A stretch of DNA of 64,000 nucleotides, taken from an uncultured Lachnospiraceae bacterium (lineage in GTDB: Bacteria; Bacillota; Clostridia; Lachnospirales; Lachnospiraceae). The notes beneath the pieces were generated by a model. That model was not told where the DNA came from. It saw only the letters and a program-made list of their open reading frames with translations, and did no database searches. Numbering within the stretch: position 1 is the stretch's first letter; each line of letters begins with the position of its first letter. Below are positions 1 to 7,281 of the stretch, one piece after another. A program made the position numbers and the translations under genes. Location: positions 1-64,000 of the forward strand of contig CAJUPJ010000012.1 of the NCBI GenBank assembly GCA_910588655.1, read 5' to 3'.

Positions 1-53
1 AAACTGGATTTGAAAGCCGCAGAAGATAAGGGCTGGAGAATCCGAGAGACTAT
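1..53 (+). mobile_element. Right-end fragment of an IS element, cut by the window edge
   Basis: Bases 1-53 match the right end of the complete IS at 7133-8961 almost base for base, including the terminal inverted repeat ending in GAGAATCCGAGAGACTAT. The rest of this copy lies left of the window. Orientation is the same as the complete copy. It ends directly against the truncated 5' end of the next gene. Confidence 0.85.
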
Positions 54-59
54 AGGATT

Positions 60-353
60 ATGGAGAGGAGGAAGAAGCTGGGACTGACACAGGAACAACT
101 GGCAGAAAAAAGTGAAGTTACAACACAGTGTGTGTCATATGCAGAAGCAGGAAAAAGGGGGATGAGACCTGAAAATTTGATGAAGATTGCAGCAGCTTTA
201 GGTGTAAGTACTGACTATTTACTGACAGGGGATATAATAGACAAGGATAAGCTGTTGCTGTCAGAAAAACTGGATAAACTCACCCCTGCCGAAGTCAGGC
301 TTGTAGAGGGAATCATTGATGAATGTATAGCTTTGTATCACAGGGATGTGTAA
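60..353 (+). CDS. XRE-family HTH regulator, 5' end removed by IS insertion
   Basis: A 97-residue DNA-binding protein with a Cro/C1-type helix-turn-helix (LTQEQLAEKSEV, then a recognition helix near residues 22-34, then AAALGVSTDYLLTGD). Such proteins normally carry about 5-10 more residues ahead of the ERRKKLGLTQ segment. Here the IS terminus stops at base 53, and only two codons (Arg, Ile) separate it from the ATG, so the native start and promoter are gone. The frame is open back to a stop at 27-29 inside the IS. Translation from the internal ATG would still give a nearly complete HTH but has no good ribosome-binding site. The C-terminal helix (residues 65-97) may mediate dimerisation. It is probably a regulator of the mobile element, now poorly expressed or dead. 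Confidence 0.75.
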   Translation: MERRKKLGLTQEQLAEKSEVTTQCVSYAEAGKRGMRPENLMKIAAALGVSTDYLLTGDIIDKDKLLLSEKLDKLTPAEVRLVEGIIDECIALYHRDV

Positions 354-445
354 GTTATAAGAGGTATATGATACTATAAGAAACATGTATGTGAATTAAT
401 GCCAGTCTGTAGTTATAAAATGAACAGTTGTAGCATGGCATGCAT

Positions 446-482
446 AAAGCCGGCTGGCAGGGTTTGGTGCCAGCTGGCTTTG
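446..482 (+). terminator. GC-rich hairpin terminator after the HTH gene
   Basis: AAAGCCGGCTGGCA pairs with TGCCAGCTGGCTTT (about 13 bp with one mismatch). The following T-run is weak. It lies 93 bp after the stop of the HTH gene and is the only strong structure in the gap. Confidence 0.6.
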
Positions 483-485
483 TAA

Positions 486-654
486 ATACACGAAAAGCAT
501 ACCGCCTCTTATTCTCTTTCTTTTCTCTTTTGTTTCTATTCTTATAATCTGCTATACATGAAAAAACTTTGAACCTGAATTTTTGCAGATTTTTTAATTC
601 TGGCATTATTCTGATGTATATAAAAAACTATGAATATTAAGGAGGTAAGGTTTA
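486..654 (+). repeat. Duplicated promoter/leader segment (copy 1; copy 2 at about 3290-3451)
   Basis: This stretch aligns with 3290-3451 upstream of the intact ATPase gene. Shared blocks include CTCTTATTCTCTTTCTTTTC, TTTTTGCAG, and the last 33 bases, which are identical through the Shine-Dalgarno AAGGAGG to the ATG. Divergence is moderate elsewhere. Together with the pseudogene that follows, it shows a segmental duplication of about 400 bp. Confidence 0.8.
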
Positions 655-890
655 ATGTCAGATAATATTATGGAAGCATGAAGCAGTACAGATAGGAACA
701 GGTGCATTGTAGAGAAGATTATTATAATACCAGGCTTAAATCTTTTTATCACTTCAGAAAGACAGCATGAATCATATTTTGCACTCAGTATTTTACTGTC
801 TGTTGCTGATGTGGCAGGATTTTTGGATAAGAAACCAGGACATGACAGGGTTCTGGTTTCTTCTGGATTTATTGTATTTCTTGGCATATA
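655..890 (+). pseudogene. Decayed copy of the RecA-fold ATPase gene at 3452
   Basis: It starts with the same ribosome-binding site and the same first codons (MSD.IMEA) as the gene at 3452. It then hits TGA at codon 9, further in-frame stops such as TAG near 699, and small indels. Homology continues to about the codons for RVLV.S and then ends, so roughly the C-terminal two thirds is absent. This copy also has no GKS/GKT where a P-loop should be, so that loss predates the duplication. Confidence 0.8.
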
Positions 891-970
891 TCACATTCTC
901 CTTATCATTAAATTTTCATTGAAATTGGTCAATCGTAGATAAAAATATGAAATTACTGAATATATATACA

Positions 971-1003
971 AAAGCCCACACACTCAAAGTGTGCAGGCTT
1001 CTT
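971..1003 (-). terminator. Intrinsic terminator of the LRR/SpaA gene
   Basis: On the minus strand AAGCCTGCACACT pairs with AGTGTGTGGGCTT around a 3-base loop, followed by TTTGT. It lies 23 bp past the stop codon of the minus-strand gene. Confidence 0.8.
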
Positions 1004-1025
1004 ATTAAAACACATTACAAATACT

Positions 1026-2621
1026 TTAATTATTAACAATGTTAGTGCTGATAGTGCCAGTTTCTAAATCTACATCCCATACAAATTTGTTGCTATCATC
1101 TACAGACAAACTATCAATCTTTCCATCATGTCCAGAAAAATTAACATTAAACTCATAGTTATCCATCTTCTTATAACCTGCAGGTGCTGCAGTCTGTACC
1201 AGCTTATACTTCCCACTGTTAAGGCCAGCAATGGTACAAGGGTTTCCTGTGATGTTGTCAAGGACTTTTACATATTTCTCATAATACACACTGCCTGATT
1301 TCAAGGTTTTGTACTTATACAATGCAAACTTTGCACCACTGATGTCATTGCCATCCATATCTGTGTTCCTGAATTTCATTGTAGCTGCATAAATATTGGC
1401 AGAACCCATATCTACAGTTTTTGTCCCTGTGCCATTATCATAAGACATGGAAGCCGTTACTGTGTTGATGGCAGCAGCATTGCTGTTTAATTCTGTGTCC
1501 ATGGTAATGCTGATTTTATCTGCAAGCTTATATTGGTGGATTGAAGCATCCTTAATATTGTTAATGGTTACTGTAATGTCCTGGCCATTTACATCTACAT
1601 GATATGCACTGCTTGAAATTTCTTCCTTAGTCATGCGGAACATTTTAAGAGAGTTTTCTTTGTAAGACAGACCTGTCGGCAGGGTAATATGGAATGTAGC
1701 ACTGCATGTCCTGTTATCTGGAATCCAATGTAATGCAGTAAATGAACCACTATAATCATCTCCAGCTACAAATGAACCACTGCCTGTACAGCCATTAGCT
1801 AAGAATGCACCAATCACATAATAATCATCCTGGTTATCAAACATTTGCCCACAATCATTACACCTTATCCAAAATCCACCATTTGTTGTCCTGGTAGTAA
1901 CATGACCATACATTAAATAACTCATCTGGAATCCTGCTGTGATTGGAATGGAGTCACCAATAGAATAACTATCCTCTTCCCTGGTGTTGCTCATAAGACC
2001 AAAATAATTGTCTATTGTGAACATTGTGGTTGGTGATGGGATGTCACGGTTAGGGTCAAGTGCTTCCTCATCCTTTTCTTCTGTTTTAATCTTTCTGCCT
2101 TTTACTGCCTGCTTCTTGCCAGTTAATCCTTTTGACTTCAAAATCTTTTTATAAGCCTTCAGCTTATTTTCTGGTACAAAAACGACAGCTTTTGCATTTA
2201 AGCCCTTAAAAGCTGCAGTACCGATAGTTTTTGCTTTCAAACTAAATGTATTGATAGTAATACTCTTTAAATTTTTACAGCCATAAAAAGCTTTTTTGCC
2301 AATTACCTTTACATTCTCACCAATTATAAGCTTTTTAACTTTCTTGTTGCCATTCAATGCATTAGCTTTCACACCAGTTACCTTGTACTCCTGTTCATTA
2401 ATCTTAATGGTTGAAGGAATTTCAACTGATGTTGCAGACTTTTTGGAGAGTCCTGTAAACTGTACTTCCATCTGGGTATCATCTGTAATGATATATTCAC
2501 CACTTGCATCTTTAAATGTATTATCTGCTGCCACTGCTCTATCTGTACTATTATGATATGCGATAGCCAAAATTAGTATCACTGTAATGATTAAAACTGA
2601 AAATCTTCTTTTTTTATTCAT
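1026..2621 (-). CDS. Secreted or membrane-anchored protein with BspA-type LRR and SpaA-like domains
   Basis: 531 residues. Residues 8-31 form a signal peptide or signal anchor. Residues about 75-165 are BspA-like leucine-rich repeats (IGENVKVIGKKAFYGCKNLK, followed by the VFVPENKLKAYKKIL ending typical of that family). Residues 195-400 are a beta-rich middle region resembling an adhesin backbone domain. Residues 415-530 are a SpaA/prealbumin-like domain (ISGAKFALYK, then GKYKLVQTAAPAGY). In SpaA domains the second motif usually reads ETxAPxGY, the Glu catalysing an intramolecular isopeptide bond. Here it is Gln, so that bond may not form. There is no LPxTG sortase signal at the C-terminus, so the N-terminal anchor may be the only attachment. 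A good Shine-Dalgarno (AAGGAGG) precedes the ATG. It is probably an adhesin-like cargo gene, with function inferred from domains only. Confidence 0.75.
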   Translation of the reverse strand: MNKKRRFSVLIITVILILAIAYHNSTDRAVAADNTFKDASGEYIITDDTQMEVQFTGLSKKSATSVEIPSTIKINEQEYKVTGVKANALNGNKKVKKLIIGENVKVIGKKAFYGCKNLKSITINTFSLKAKTIGTAAFKGLNAKAVVFVPENKLKAYKKILKSKGLTGKKQAVKGRKIKTEEKDEEALDPNRDIPSPTTMFTIDNYFGLMSNTREEDSYSIGDSIPITAGFQMSYLMYGHVTTRTTNGGFWIRCNDCGQMFDNQDDYYVIGAFLANGCTGSGSFVAGDDYSGSFTALHWIPDNRTCSATFHITLPTGLSYKENSLKMFRMTKEEISSSAYHVDVNGQDITVTINNIKDASIHQYKLADKISITMDTELNSNAAAINTVTASMSYDNGTGTKTVDMGSANIYAATMKFRNTDMDGNDISGAKFALYKYKTLKSGSVYYEKYVKVLDNITGNPCTIAGLNSGKYKLVQTAAPAGYKKMDNYEFNVNFSGHDGKIDSLSVDDSNKFVWDVDLETGTISTNIVNN

Positions 2622-2806
2622 AATTTTTTCCTCCTTATAGTTTTCTTAATTACATACTCTTTTCAAGGCTACAGGTTATATTTCTGTTATTTTGTCTTCT
2701 GAATACCTTGCTATTTAGTAAGTCCCTGTTTAGTATATTACCATACTGTGAATTACGAAGCAATAACTGATTTTATAAAATAGAAGTGAAAGACGAGGGA
2801 TAAATT

Positions 2807-3031
2807 ATGAATTATGGGATACTGCATTTGAATATCACCAAGATTTTACAGGAAAGAGGAATCAGCAAGAACCGGATATGCAAGGATCTGGATATTCCAA
2901 GAGCGAACTTTAACCGATATTGCCGGGATGATTTCCAGAGGCTGGATGCACATTTACTATGTAAACTGTGCAATTATTTTGAGGTTGAAATAGGAGAACT
3001 GCTTGAGTACATACCAGCTAAAGATGTATAA
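2807..3031 (+). CDS. Small Cro/C1-type HTH regulator
   Basis: 74 residues, almost entirely one helix-turn-helix domain (ITKILQERGISKNRICKDLDIPRANFNRYCR, then LLCKLCNYFEVEIGELLEYI). The last part matches the usual ending of XRE-type single-domain regulators in Clostridia. The start is the ATG 8 bases after a GACGAGGGA purine stretch. It sits upstream of the ATPase gene and partition locus and may regulate them. A hairpin terminator follows at 3098, so it is probably a single-gene transcript. Confidence 0.75.
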   Translation: MNYGILHLNITKILQERGISKNRICKDLDIPRANFNRYCRDDFQRLDAHLLCKLCNYFEVEIGELLEYIPAKDV

Positions 3032-3097
3032 CATCATTTGTAAGATTTGTGTTGTTCTTTATTATGTTTCGTTAATCTTGTATATTATTTATTAAGG

Positions 3098-3130
3098 CAG
3101 ATGCCATATATACTGTTATGGTATCTGTTT
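3098..3130 (+). terminator. Hairpin terminator after the small HTH gene
   Basis: CAGATGCCATA pairs with TATGGTATCTG around an 8-base loop, followed by TTTATTGTTG. Confidence 0.6.
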
Positions 3131-3160
3131 ATTGTTGTTGCAAAAAATGCATTTTTGTCA

Positions 3161-3275
3161 GACTGTCTGAAAACTCCTTTTTTAATTTTCAGATCACATC
3201 ATCTTGTTGTTATTCACATTATTTGTTTCTATATTTTGTGGTTTGGACTGCCCAATTTTTAGTTTTCGGACAGTC
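3161..3275. repeat. 115-bp segment bounded by 15-bp inverted repeats
   Basis: GACTGTCTGAAAACT at 3161-3175 is matched in inverted orientation by AGTTTTCGGACAGTC at 3261-3275 (14 of 15). The interior is T-rich and non-coding. The duplicated segment at 486-654 lacks it, so it may be a small inserted element. No clear target-site duplication is visible. Confidence 0.5.
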
Positions 3276-3451
3276 TCCCCTAAAAAACCATATATTCTCC
3301 TCTTATTCTCTTTCTTTTCTCTCTTGTTTCTACCCATATCTGTTATCCACGAAAATCATTGGTGTGCATTTTTGCAGGATTTTTTTATTTTTAATTCTGC
3401 TATTATTCTTATGTAAATAAAAAACTATGAATATTAAGGAGGTAAGGTTTA

Positions 3452-4144
3452 ATGTCAGATAAGATTATGGAAGCAGGAAGCAGTGTCAGTGTGGATAGGT
3501 GCATTATAGAGAAGAACATTACAATACCAGGGTTGAACCTTCTTATTACCCTGGAGGAACAGCATGAACCATGTTCTTCACTCAACATTGCCCTTGCTAT
3601 TGCTGATGCAACAGGATTTTTAGAAAGGAAACCAGAGCAAGGCAGGGTTTTAGTATTTTCACTGGAAAATGCCAGAAAAAAGACAGAACAGATGCTTATT
3701 CAATATAATGCCGGGATTGGGGATATTACTGGTGTATATGCATATCAGAAGGGAACTTTTGGCAACAGGATAGAGGAGGGGCTGGATGTGTTTTTGCAGG
3801 ATAATCCACGGACAAAAATGATTATTGTTGATTCTTTGGAAAAAGTTGTGGAAGGAGAAACTGGCCAGATGAAATATGGTTTTGCTTACAATAAGTTATG
3901 TGCTTTGAAAGAAGTTGCAGGTAAGCATGGTGTAACACTTTTGGTGTCAACACATACTGGAGACATGGAAAATAGTGGCAATTTTGCAGATGTTGCAGAT
4001 ACAGTATTAGAGGTTATCAAAAATAGCAGTCAAAGTGGTGAAGAATATACACTTTGTATATCTGGAAAAAATATATCAAGAACAAAAGCGGCAGTGGGAT
4101 TTGATACTGGCAGATGCAGATGGAACCGGGCAACAGCCAGATAG
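3452..4144 (+). CDS. RecA/RepA-fold ATPase-like protein lacking a Walker A motif
   Basis: 230 residues with the layout of the AAA_25/RepA-like hexameric helicase family. A beta-strand and loop lie at residues 29-45, followed by a helix (LNIALAIADATGF), GRVLVFSLENARKKTEQML at 64-82, a Walker B-like strand KMIIVDSLEKV at 122-132, and LLVSTHTGD near 168. RepA-type proteins read roughly GxxGxGKS in the first loop. Here it is LEEQHEPCSS, with no Gly-Lys-Ser/Thr, so normal ATP binding is unlikely. The start is the ATG 9 bases after AAGGAGG. It lies between the HTH gene and the partition locus of the mobile element. It may be an accessory replication or structural protein. A second, decayed copy lies at 655. 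Confidence 0.65.
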   Translation: MSDKIMEAGSSVSVDRCIIEKNITIPGLNLLITLEEQHEPCSSLNIALAIADATGFLERKPEQGRVLVFSLENARKKTEQMLIQYNAGIGDITGVYAYQKGTFGNRIEEGLDVFLQDNPRTKMIIVDSLEKVVEGETGQMKYGFAYNKLCALKEVAGKHGVTLLVSTHTGDMENSGNFADVADTVLEVIKNSSQSGEEYTLCISGKNISRTKAAVGFDTGRCRWNRATAR

Positions 4145-4168
4145 TAATTATATTATTTTTATTTAAAG

Positions 4169-4203
4169 CAGATGCTGCATTATATTGTAGTGTCTGTTTT
4201 TTT
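4169..4203 (+). terminator. Hairpin terminator after the ATPase-like gene
   Basis: CAGATGCTGCA pairs with TGTAGTGTCTG using three G-T wobbles, followed by seven Ts. Confidence 0.6.
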
Positions 4204-4271
4204 GTTGTCCTTAAAGAGTGTATTTCTGCCAGTTTGGATTGGCATTGTATGTGGTATTCTTATAGTAAACT

Positions 4272-4580
4272 TGTAGACATGCAGATATAAAAAAGTGCAG
4301 GCATGCAGATTGTTTTTCATTACTGCAGGTTTATATGCAGACAAGCAGATACTTTTGCATAATTACCTGCTGGTATGTAAACAAGCAGATATGTTTGCAG
4401 GTAATAAGGAAGACTTCCAGACAGGATGACATGTCTGCATGGTTATATGTTTATGTGCAAACATGATGAATGGTATATGGGCAGATATGTTTATATGATT
4501 ATTTGCCTGTATCCAGTAATAGTTACAAGTTTTCATGTAGACAGGTAGATATTGTTACCTGGTTTCTTGTAAACAGAAGG
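4272..4580 (+). repeat. Iteron array upstream of parA (centromere or origin candidate)
   Basis: Copies of a roughly 16-bp unit with consensus TGYARACAWGCAGATA begin at 4272, 4296, 4336, 4376, 4416 (weaker), 4456, 4496 (very weak) and 4536. A partial unit (TGTAAACAGAAGG) starts at 4568. From 4296 to 4536 the starts are exactly 40 bp apart, close to four helical turns. One inverted copy (GACATGTCTGCAT) lies at 4428-4440. The array occupies the whole gap before parA, as expected of a centromere for a type Ib ParA/RHH partition system, or of replication iterons. Confidence 0.8.
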
Positions 4581-4590
4581 GAGGAAATTT

Positions 4591-5358
4591 ATGAAAATTG
4601 TTTCAATATCAAATATTAAAGGAGGAGTAGGCAAAACAACAACTGCTGCTGTACTGGCAGCTGGGCTGGCTGAAAAAGGCTATAGGGTATTATTAATAGA
4701 CAGTGACCCACAGACGAACCTGACTATGTGCTTTTTACAAGAACAGACAGATGAACTTTCAAGCTTATATGATATTTATGGTGATAGTGAATCTATTGAT
4801 GATGTAAAAGTACCAGTAAGAGATAACCTGGATTTAATAATTGGGGATTTTGAATTATGTAATGCAGATATTCAGTTTACGAAAGCAGGAAGGTTAAAAA
4901 TGTTGAAGAAAGCTATCAAAAGCATTGATGGGGAATACGATTTTGTAATCATAGATACACCACCTAATCTTGGGGTATTGTCATTAAATGCCTTCATTGC
5001 CAGTGATTATATGGTTGTTCCCATGTCTGTAGATTCCTTTTCACTCAAAGGTGTTAGACTGTTAAAAGAAACATTGGATGATGTTGCAGATGAAACAGAG
5101 AAAGAGCTGCCTGTTGCTGGTATTTTACTTACAAAATACAACAGCAGGACCAATGTATCAAAGCTTTTAGAAAAATCATTAAATTCTGCTGCTGGCTTGC
5201 TGGGCACAAAAGTTTTTGGAAACAGAATCAGACAGGCAGTTGTAGTACAAGAAAGCCAGATTGCTAAAGAAGATTTGTTTTCCTACTCACCTGATGCAAA
5301 GGTTGCAGAAGATTATAAAGGCTTTATTGATGAATTTCTGGAAAGGACAGGTGCATAA
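4591..5358 (+). CDS. parA: ParA-type partition ATPase
   Basis: 255 residues, a full-length small ParA/Soj ATPase that would move the element's partition complex over the nucleoid. The deviant Walker A KGGVGKTTT is at residues 10-18 with the signature Lys10. The A' motif DSDPQTN is at about 38-44 and the Walker B strand FVIIDTPPN at about 115-123. There is no N-terminal HTH, which is usual for type Ib ParA proteins. GGGAGG precedes the ATG. It overlies the end of the iteron array and is followed after only 2 bases by a small ribbon-helix-helix-like gene. This pairing is the main evidence that the region derives from a plasmid or a plasmid-like integrative element. Confidence 0.93.
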   Translation: MKIVSISNIKGGVGKTTTAAVLAAGLAEKGYRVLLIDSDPQTNLTMCFLQEQTDELSSLYDIYGDSESIDDVKVPVRDNLDLIIGDFELCNADIQFTKAGRLKMLKKAIKSIDGEYDFVIIDTPPNLGVLSLNAFIASDYMVVPMSVDSFSLKGVRLLKETLDDVADETEKELPVAGILLTKYNSRTNVSKLLEKSLNSAAGLLGTKVFGNRIRQAVVVQESQIAKEDLFSYSPDAKVAEDYKGFIDEFLERTGA

Positions 5359-5360
5359 CC

Positions 5361-5780
5361 ATGAGTGGGGTGAATATGAAATTAATGAAAGGTATAGAGG
5401 AAGCAGAAAACCAAATGCAAAAAGAAAAGACAACACAAAAACCAGAAGAAAAGAAAAAAGTGGAAAATGAACTCCAAAATACCCAGAAAGCAGTTAGAAA
5501 GCCTCAGACAGCAAAGGGACAACAAAAGGTGAAAAATACAGTAATGAGAAAAAAAACTGGAAATGAGCCAGATAAGATACAAAAGAAGCAGGTGTTTTCA
5601 TTCAGGGCACTTATTAAAGATATAAGTATGTGGAGGGCATATGCAGTTGCATCGGGAAAGACTATGGAAGATATATGCAATGCTGCAATGAATGAATATC
5701 TAAGGAAACATAAGCTGGCAGGTGTAGAACAGGCAGTTTTTGATGCTATAAAAATGAGAGATTCCAATGGTGGTGAATAA
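5361..5780 (+). CDS. Ribbon-helix-helix-like partition partner of ParA
   Basis: 139 residues. Residues 1-70 are a Lys/Glu/Gln-rich, probably disordered arm. Residues about 76-115 (QVFSFRALIKDISMWRAYAV, then GKTMEDICNAAMNEYLRKH) have the strand-helix-helix pattern of CopG/Arc-type ribbon-helix-helix DNA-binding proteins. The gene starts 2 bases after the parA stop, so the two are translationally coupled. In type Ib systems the second gene encodes the small centromere-binding protein, and the basic N-terminal arm stimulates ParA ATPase. The probable targets are the TGCAGACATG-type repeats at 4272-4580 and 5850-5885. The assignment rests on pattern and context and I see no ParB HTH. Confidence 0.7.
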   Translation: MSGVNMKLMKGIEEAENQMQKEKTTQKPEEKKKVENELQNTQKAVRKPQTAKGQQKVKNTVMRKKTGNEPDKIQKKQVFSFRALIKDISMWRAYAVASGKTMEDICNAAMNEYLRKHKLAGVEQAVFDAIKMRDSNGGE

Positions 5781-5849
5781 AAAAGGAAGAAGGGGTAGTT
5801 AATGTTGCTTTAAAAGTAAAGAAAAGCAATGGAAAATCTTTGGGTTCTA

Positions 5850-5885
5850 TGCAGACATGCCAACATGCATGATTGCAGACATGTC
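5850..5885 (+). repeat. Iteron pair downstream of the partition operon
   Basis: TGCAGACATG occurs at 5850-5859 and again at 5874-5883, 24 bp apart. This is the same spacing as the first two units at 4272 and 4296 on the other side of the operon. The sequence matches the upstream consensus. Confidence 0.75.
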
Positions 5886-5948
5886 TATGTGATAAAGGAA
5901 GAGAAGCATAAGCTGGCTGTCCTTCTTTTTTCAAGGCAGTAAAATAAC

Positions 5949-5979
5949 AAGATGAGACCTGCTTAGCAAATCTCATCTT
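5949..5979. terminator. Bidirectional hairpin between convergent genes
   Basis: AAGATGAGA pairs perfectly with TCTCATCTT around a 13-base loop. It lies between the plus-strand partition operon and the 3' end of the minus-strand gene at 6019. Confidence 0.6.
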
Positions 5980-6018
5980 AATTTTGATGTCTGGACTTTA
6001 TAGTTTTTGCTAAAGGGA

Positions 6019-6702
6019 TTAAAATAGCATTTTTGAGCATGTGTCAAATCCTAACAGCATGAGTCTTGGAAGAAAGTCATTCTGGACATATTCTATTAGT
6101 GATTTCAGCCATTCCTGCTCATTTTCTCCCATTTCACTGGTAACAATAATCTGTGTATTGAAAAACATACTGCCCTTGAGCTGGTATATGCCACCGCCTG
6201 TTTTTTCGATGCTTATCCCTGATTCTTTCAAGTTATCAAATAAATGTTGTGGCATGTCTCTGCTGGCTATAGTCATGGTAACATCGTTTGCCTTAATCAT
6301 ATCGTCTTCAATTCCACTTGCTTTGTACAGGCTTGTATATGCTAATGATTTATAAAGGTGGTCAATATCCAGTTCACCATCTAAATAGGTGTAATCAATT
6401 ATGTTATGCCCTTGGAAAATTTTCCCTATATTATTCTGTATTTCAATGTCTGCTGATTTGATTATGGCAAGCAGAAATGCAGCGACAGGCCGCATATACA
6501 TAGAGTTGCCCGGATTAAAACCAGTATTAATATCCTTTCTTGAAAGTTCGATTTTAAGCACATCGCAGTAAACAGTGTTTTCTTTTGCTATATTCATATT
6601 TGCATCTTCCTTTCCTTCGTTTGTGGGAGTTTTTGCATTTACCTGCAGTTTTATATTCATAGTGGCAAATAACAAAAATCCTCCTCTTATTAATTGTTTC
6701 AT
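6019..6702 (-). CDS. Hypothetical protein of a mobile-element family
   Basis: Up to 227 residues, with no recognised enzyme motif. A mixed alpha/beta protein with a conserved-looking stretch near the C-terminus (YQLKGSMFFNTQIIVTSEMG followed by NEQEWLKSLIEYV). Small proteins with this kind of ending are common in clostridial genomes, often with unreliable names. I give no function. The start is uncertain. The only strong Shine-Dalgarno (AGAGGAGG) lies inside the longest frame, so a TTG at 6675 or the ATG at 6660 (MNIKLQVN) is more likely than the ATG at 6702. A further ATG (MNIAKENTV) follows. Confidence 0.55.
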   Translation of the reverse strand: MKQLIRGGFLLFATMNIKLQVNAKTPTNEGKEDANMNIAKENTVYCDVLKIELSRKDINTGFNPGNSMYMRPVAAFLLAIIKSADIEIQNNIGKIFQGHNIIDYTYLDGELDIDHLYKSLAYTSLYKASGIEDDMIKANDVTMTIASRDMPQHLFDNLKESGISIEKTGGGIYQLKGSMFFNTQIIVTSEMGENEQEWLKSLIEYVQNDFLPRLMLLGFDTCSKMLF

Positions 6703-6859
6703 TTAAAATATGAATTATTTTGTTTAAAAAATTTATGTATGTTTAAATTATTGCAGTTGTAACATGTGGTATGTATTTTCGCCAGATTTTCTTATAGCTT
6801 TTTTGTGTTAATGTATAAGGGAAATAAAAAAGCACACAAAATGAAAGGAGGAGGGATAT

Positions 6860-7117
6860 ATGATAAGTGTAAAAGATATGACAGATTTGGTTTATGTATA
6901 TGATGCATATATTGCGATTAATAAAGTCTTATTTGGAGATGCAATGTTTTTAAGTTTTCATGAAGGGAATTTTGGTAAAATTAGCAGAATATGCAATGTT
7001 ATACAAAGAAATGTAGCCGAAAAGTTAAAAAAAGATGAATGTGAAAGTGCATGGAAAATATTGGATAATATCTCATTGACACCAGAGGACAGGGCTAAAA
7101 AGTTGTTGGGAAAGTAA
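6860..7117 (+). CDS. Small hypothetical protein of the mobile element
   Basis: 85 residues, predicted helical, with the ending ISLTPEDRAKKLLGK. The ribosome-binding site AAAGGAGGAGG is very strong. The IS at 7133 was inserted 11 bp after its stop (between the ACAG target repeats), so before that event the next gene at 8992 followed within roughly 45-50 bp and the two were probably one operon. A partial, decayed copy of its 3' end lies at 11064-11131. No function is recognised. Confidence 0.6.
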   Translation: MISVKDMTDLVYVYDAYIAINKVLFGDAMFLSFHEGNFGKISRICNVIQRNVAEKLKKDECESAWKILDNISLTPEDRAKKLLGK

Positions 7118-7281
7118 TTAAATAGAAAACAGATAGCCTCTCGGATTCTCACCAGATACTCTGAGAGTAAAATTTGACAACTGAATATTGTGTGATTTTG
7201 GAAAGATATCAAATAAACATTAAAAAAAGGGCGCACTTATCCCTTGGAAATTAATGTGATTTTTTTGAAAATGTGGTATGA

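Noticed and set aside
2296..2556. Plus-strand 86-codon hydrophobic frame opposite the LRR domain
   Set aside because: It is an antisense of the LRR codons with no initiation signal.
4272..4580. Possible CRISPR array
   Set aside because: Units are only about 16 bp, degenerate, with related rather than unique spacers, and no cas gene is near. Iterons fit better.
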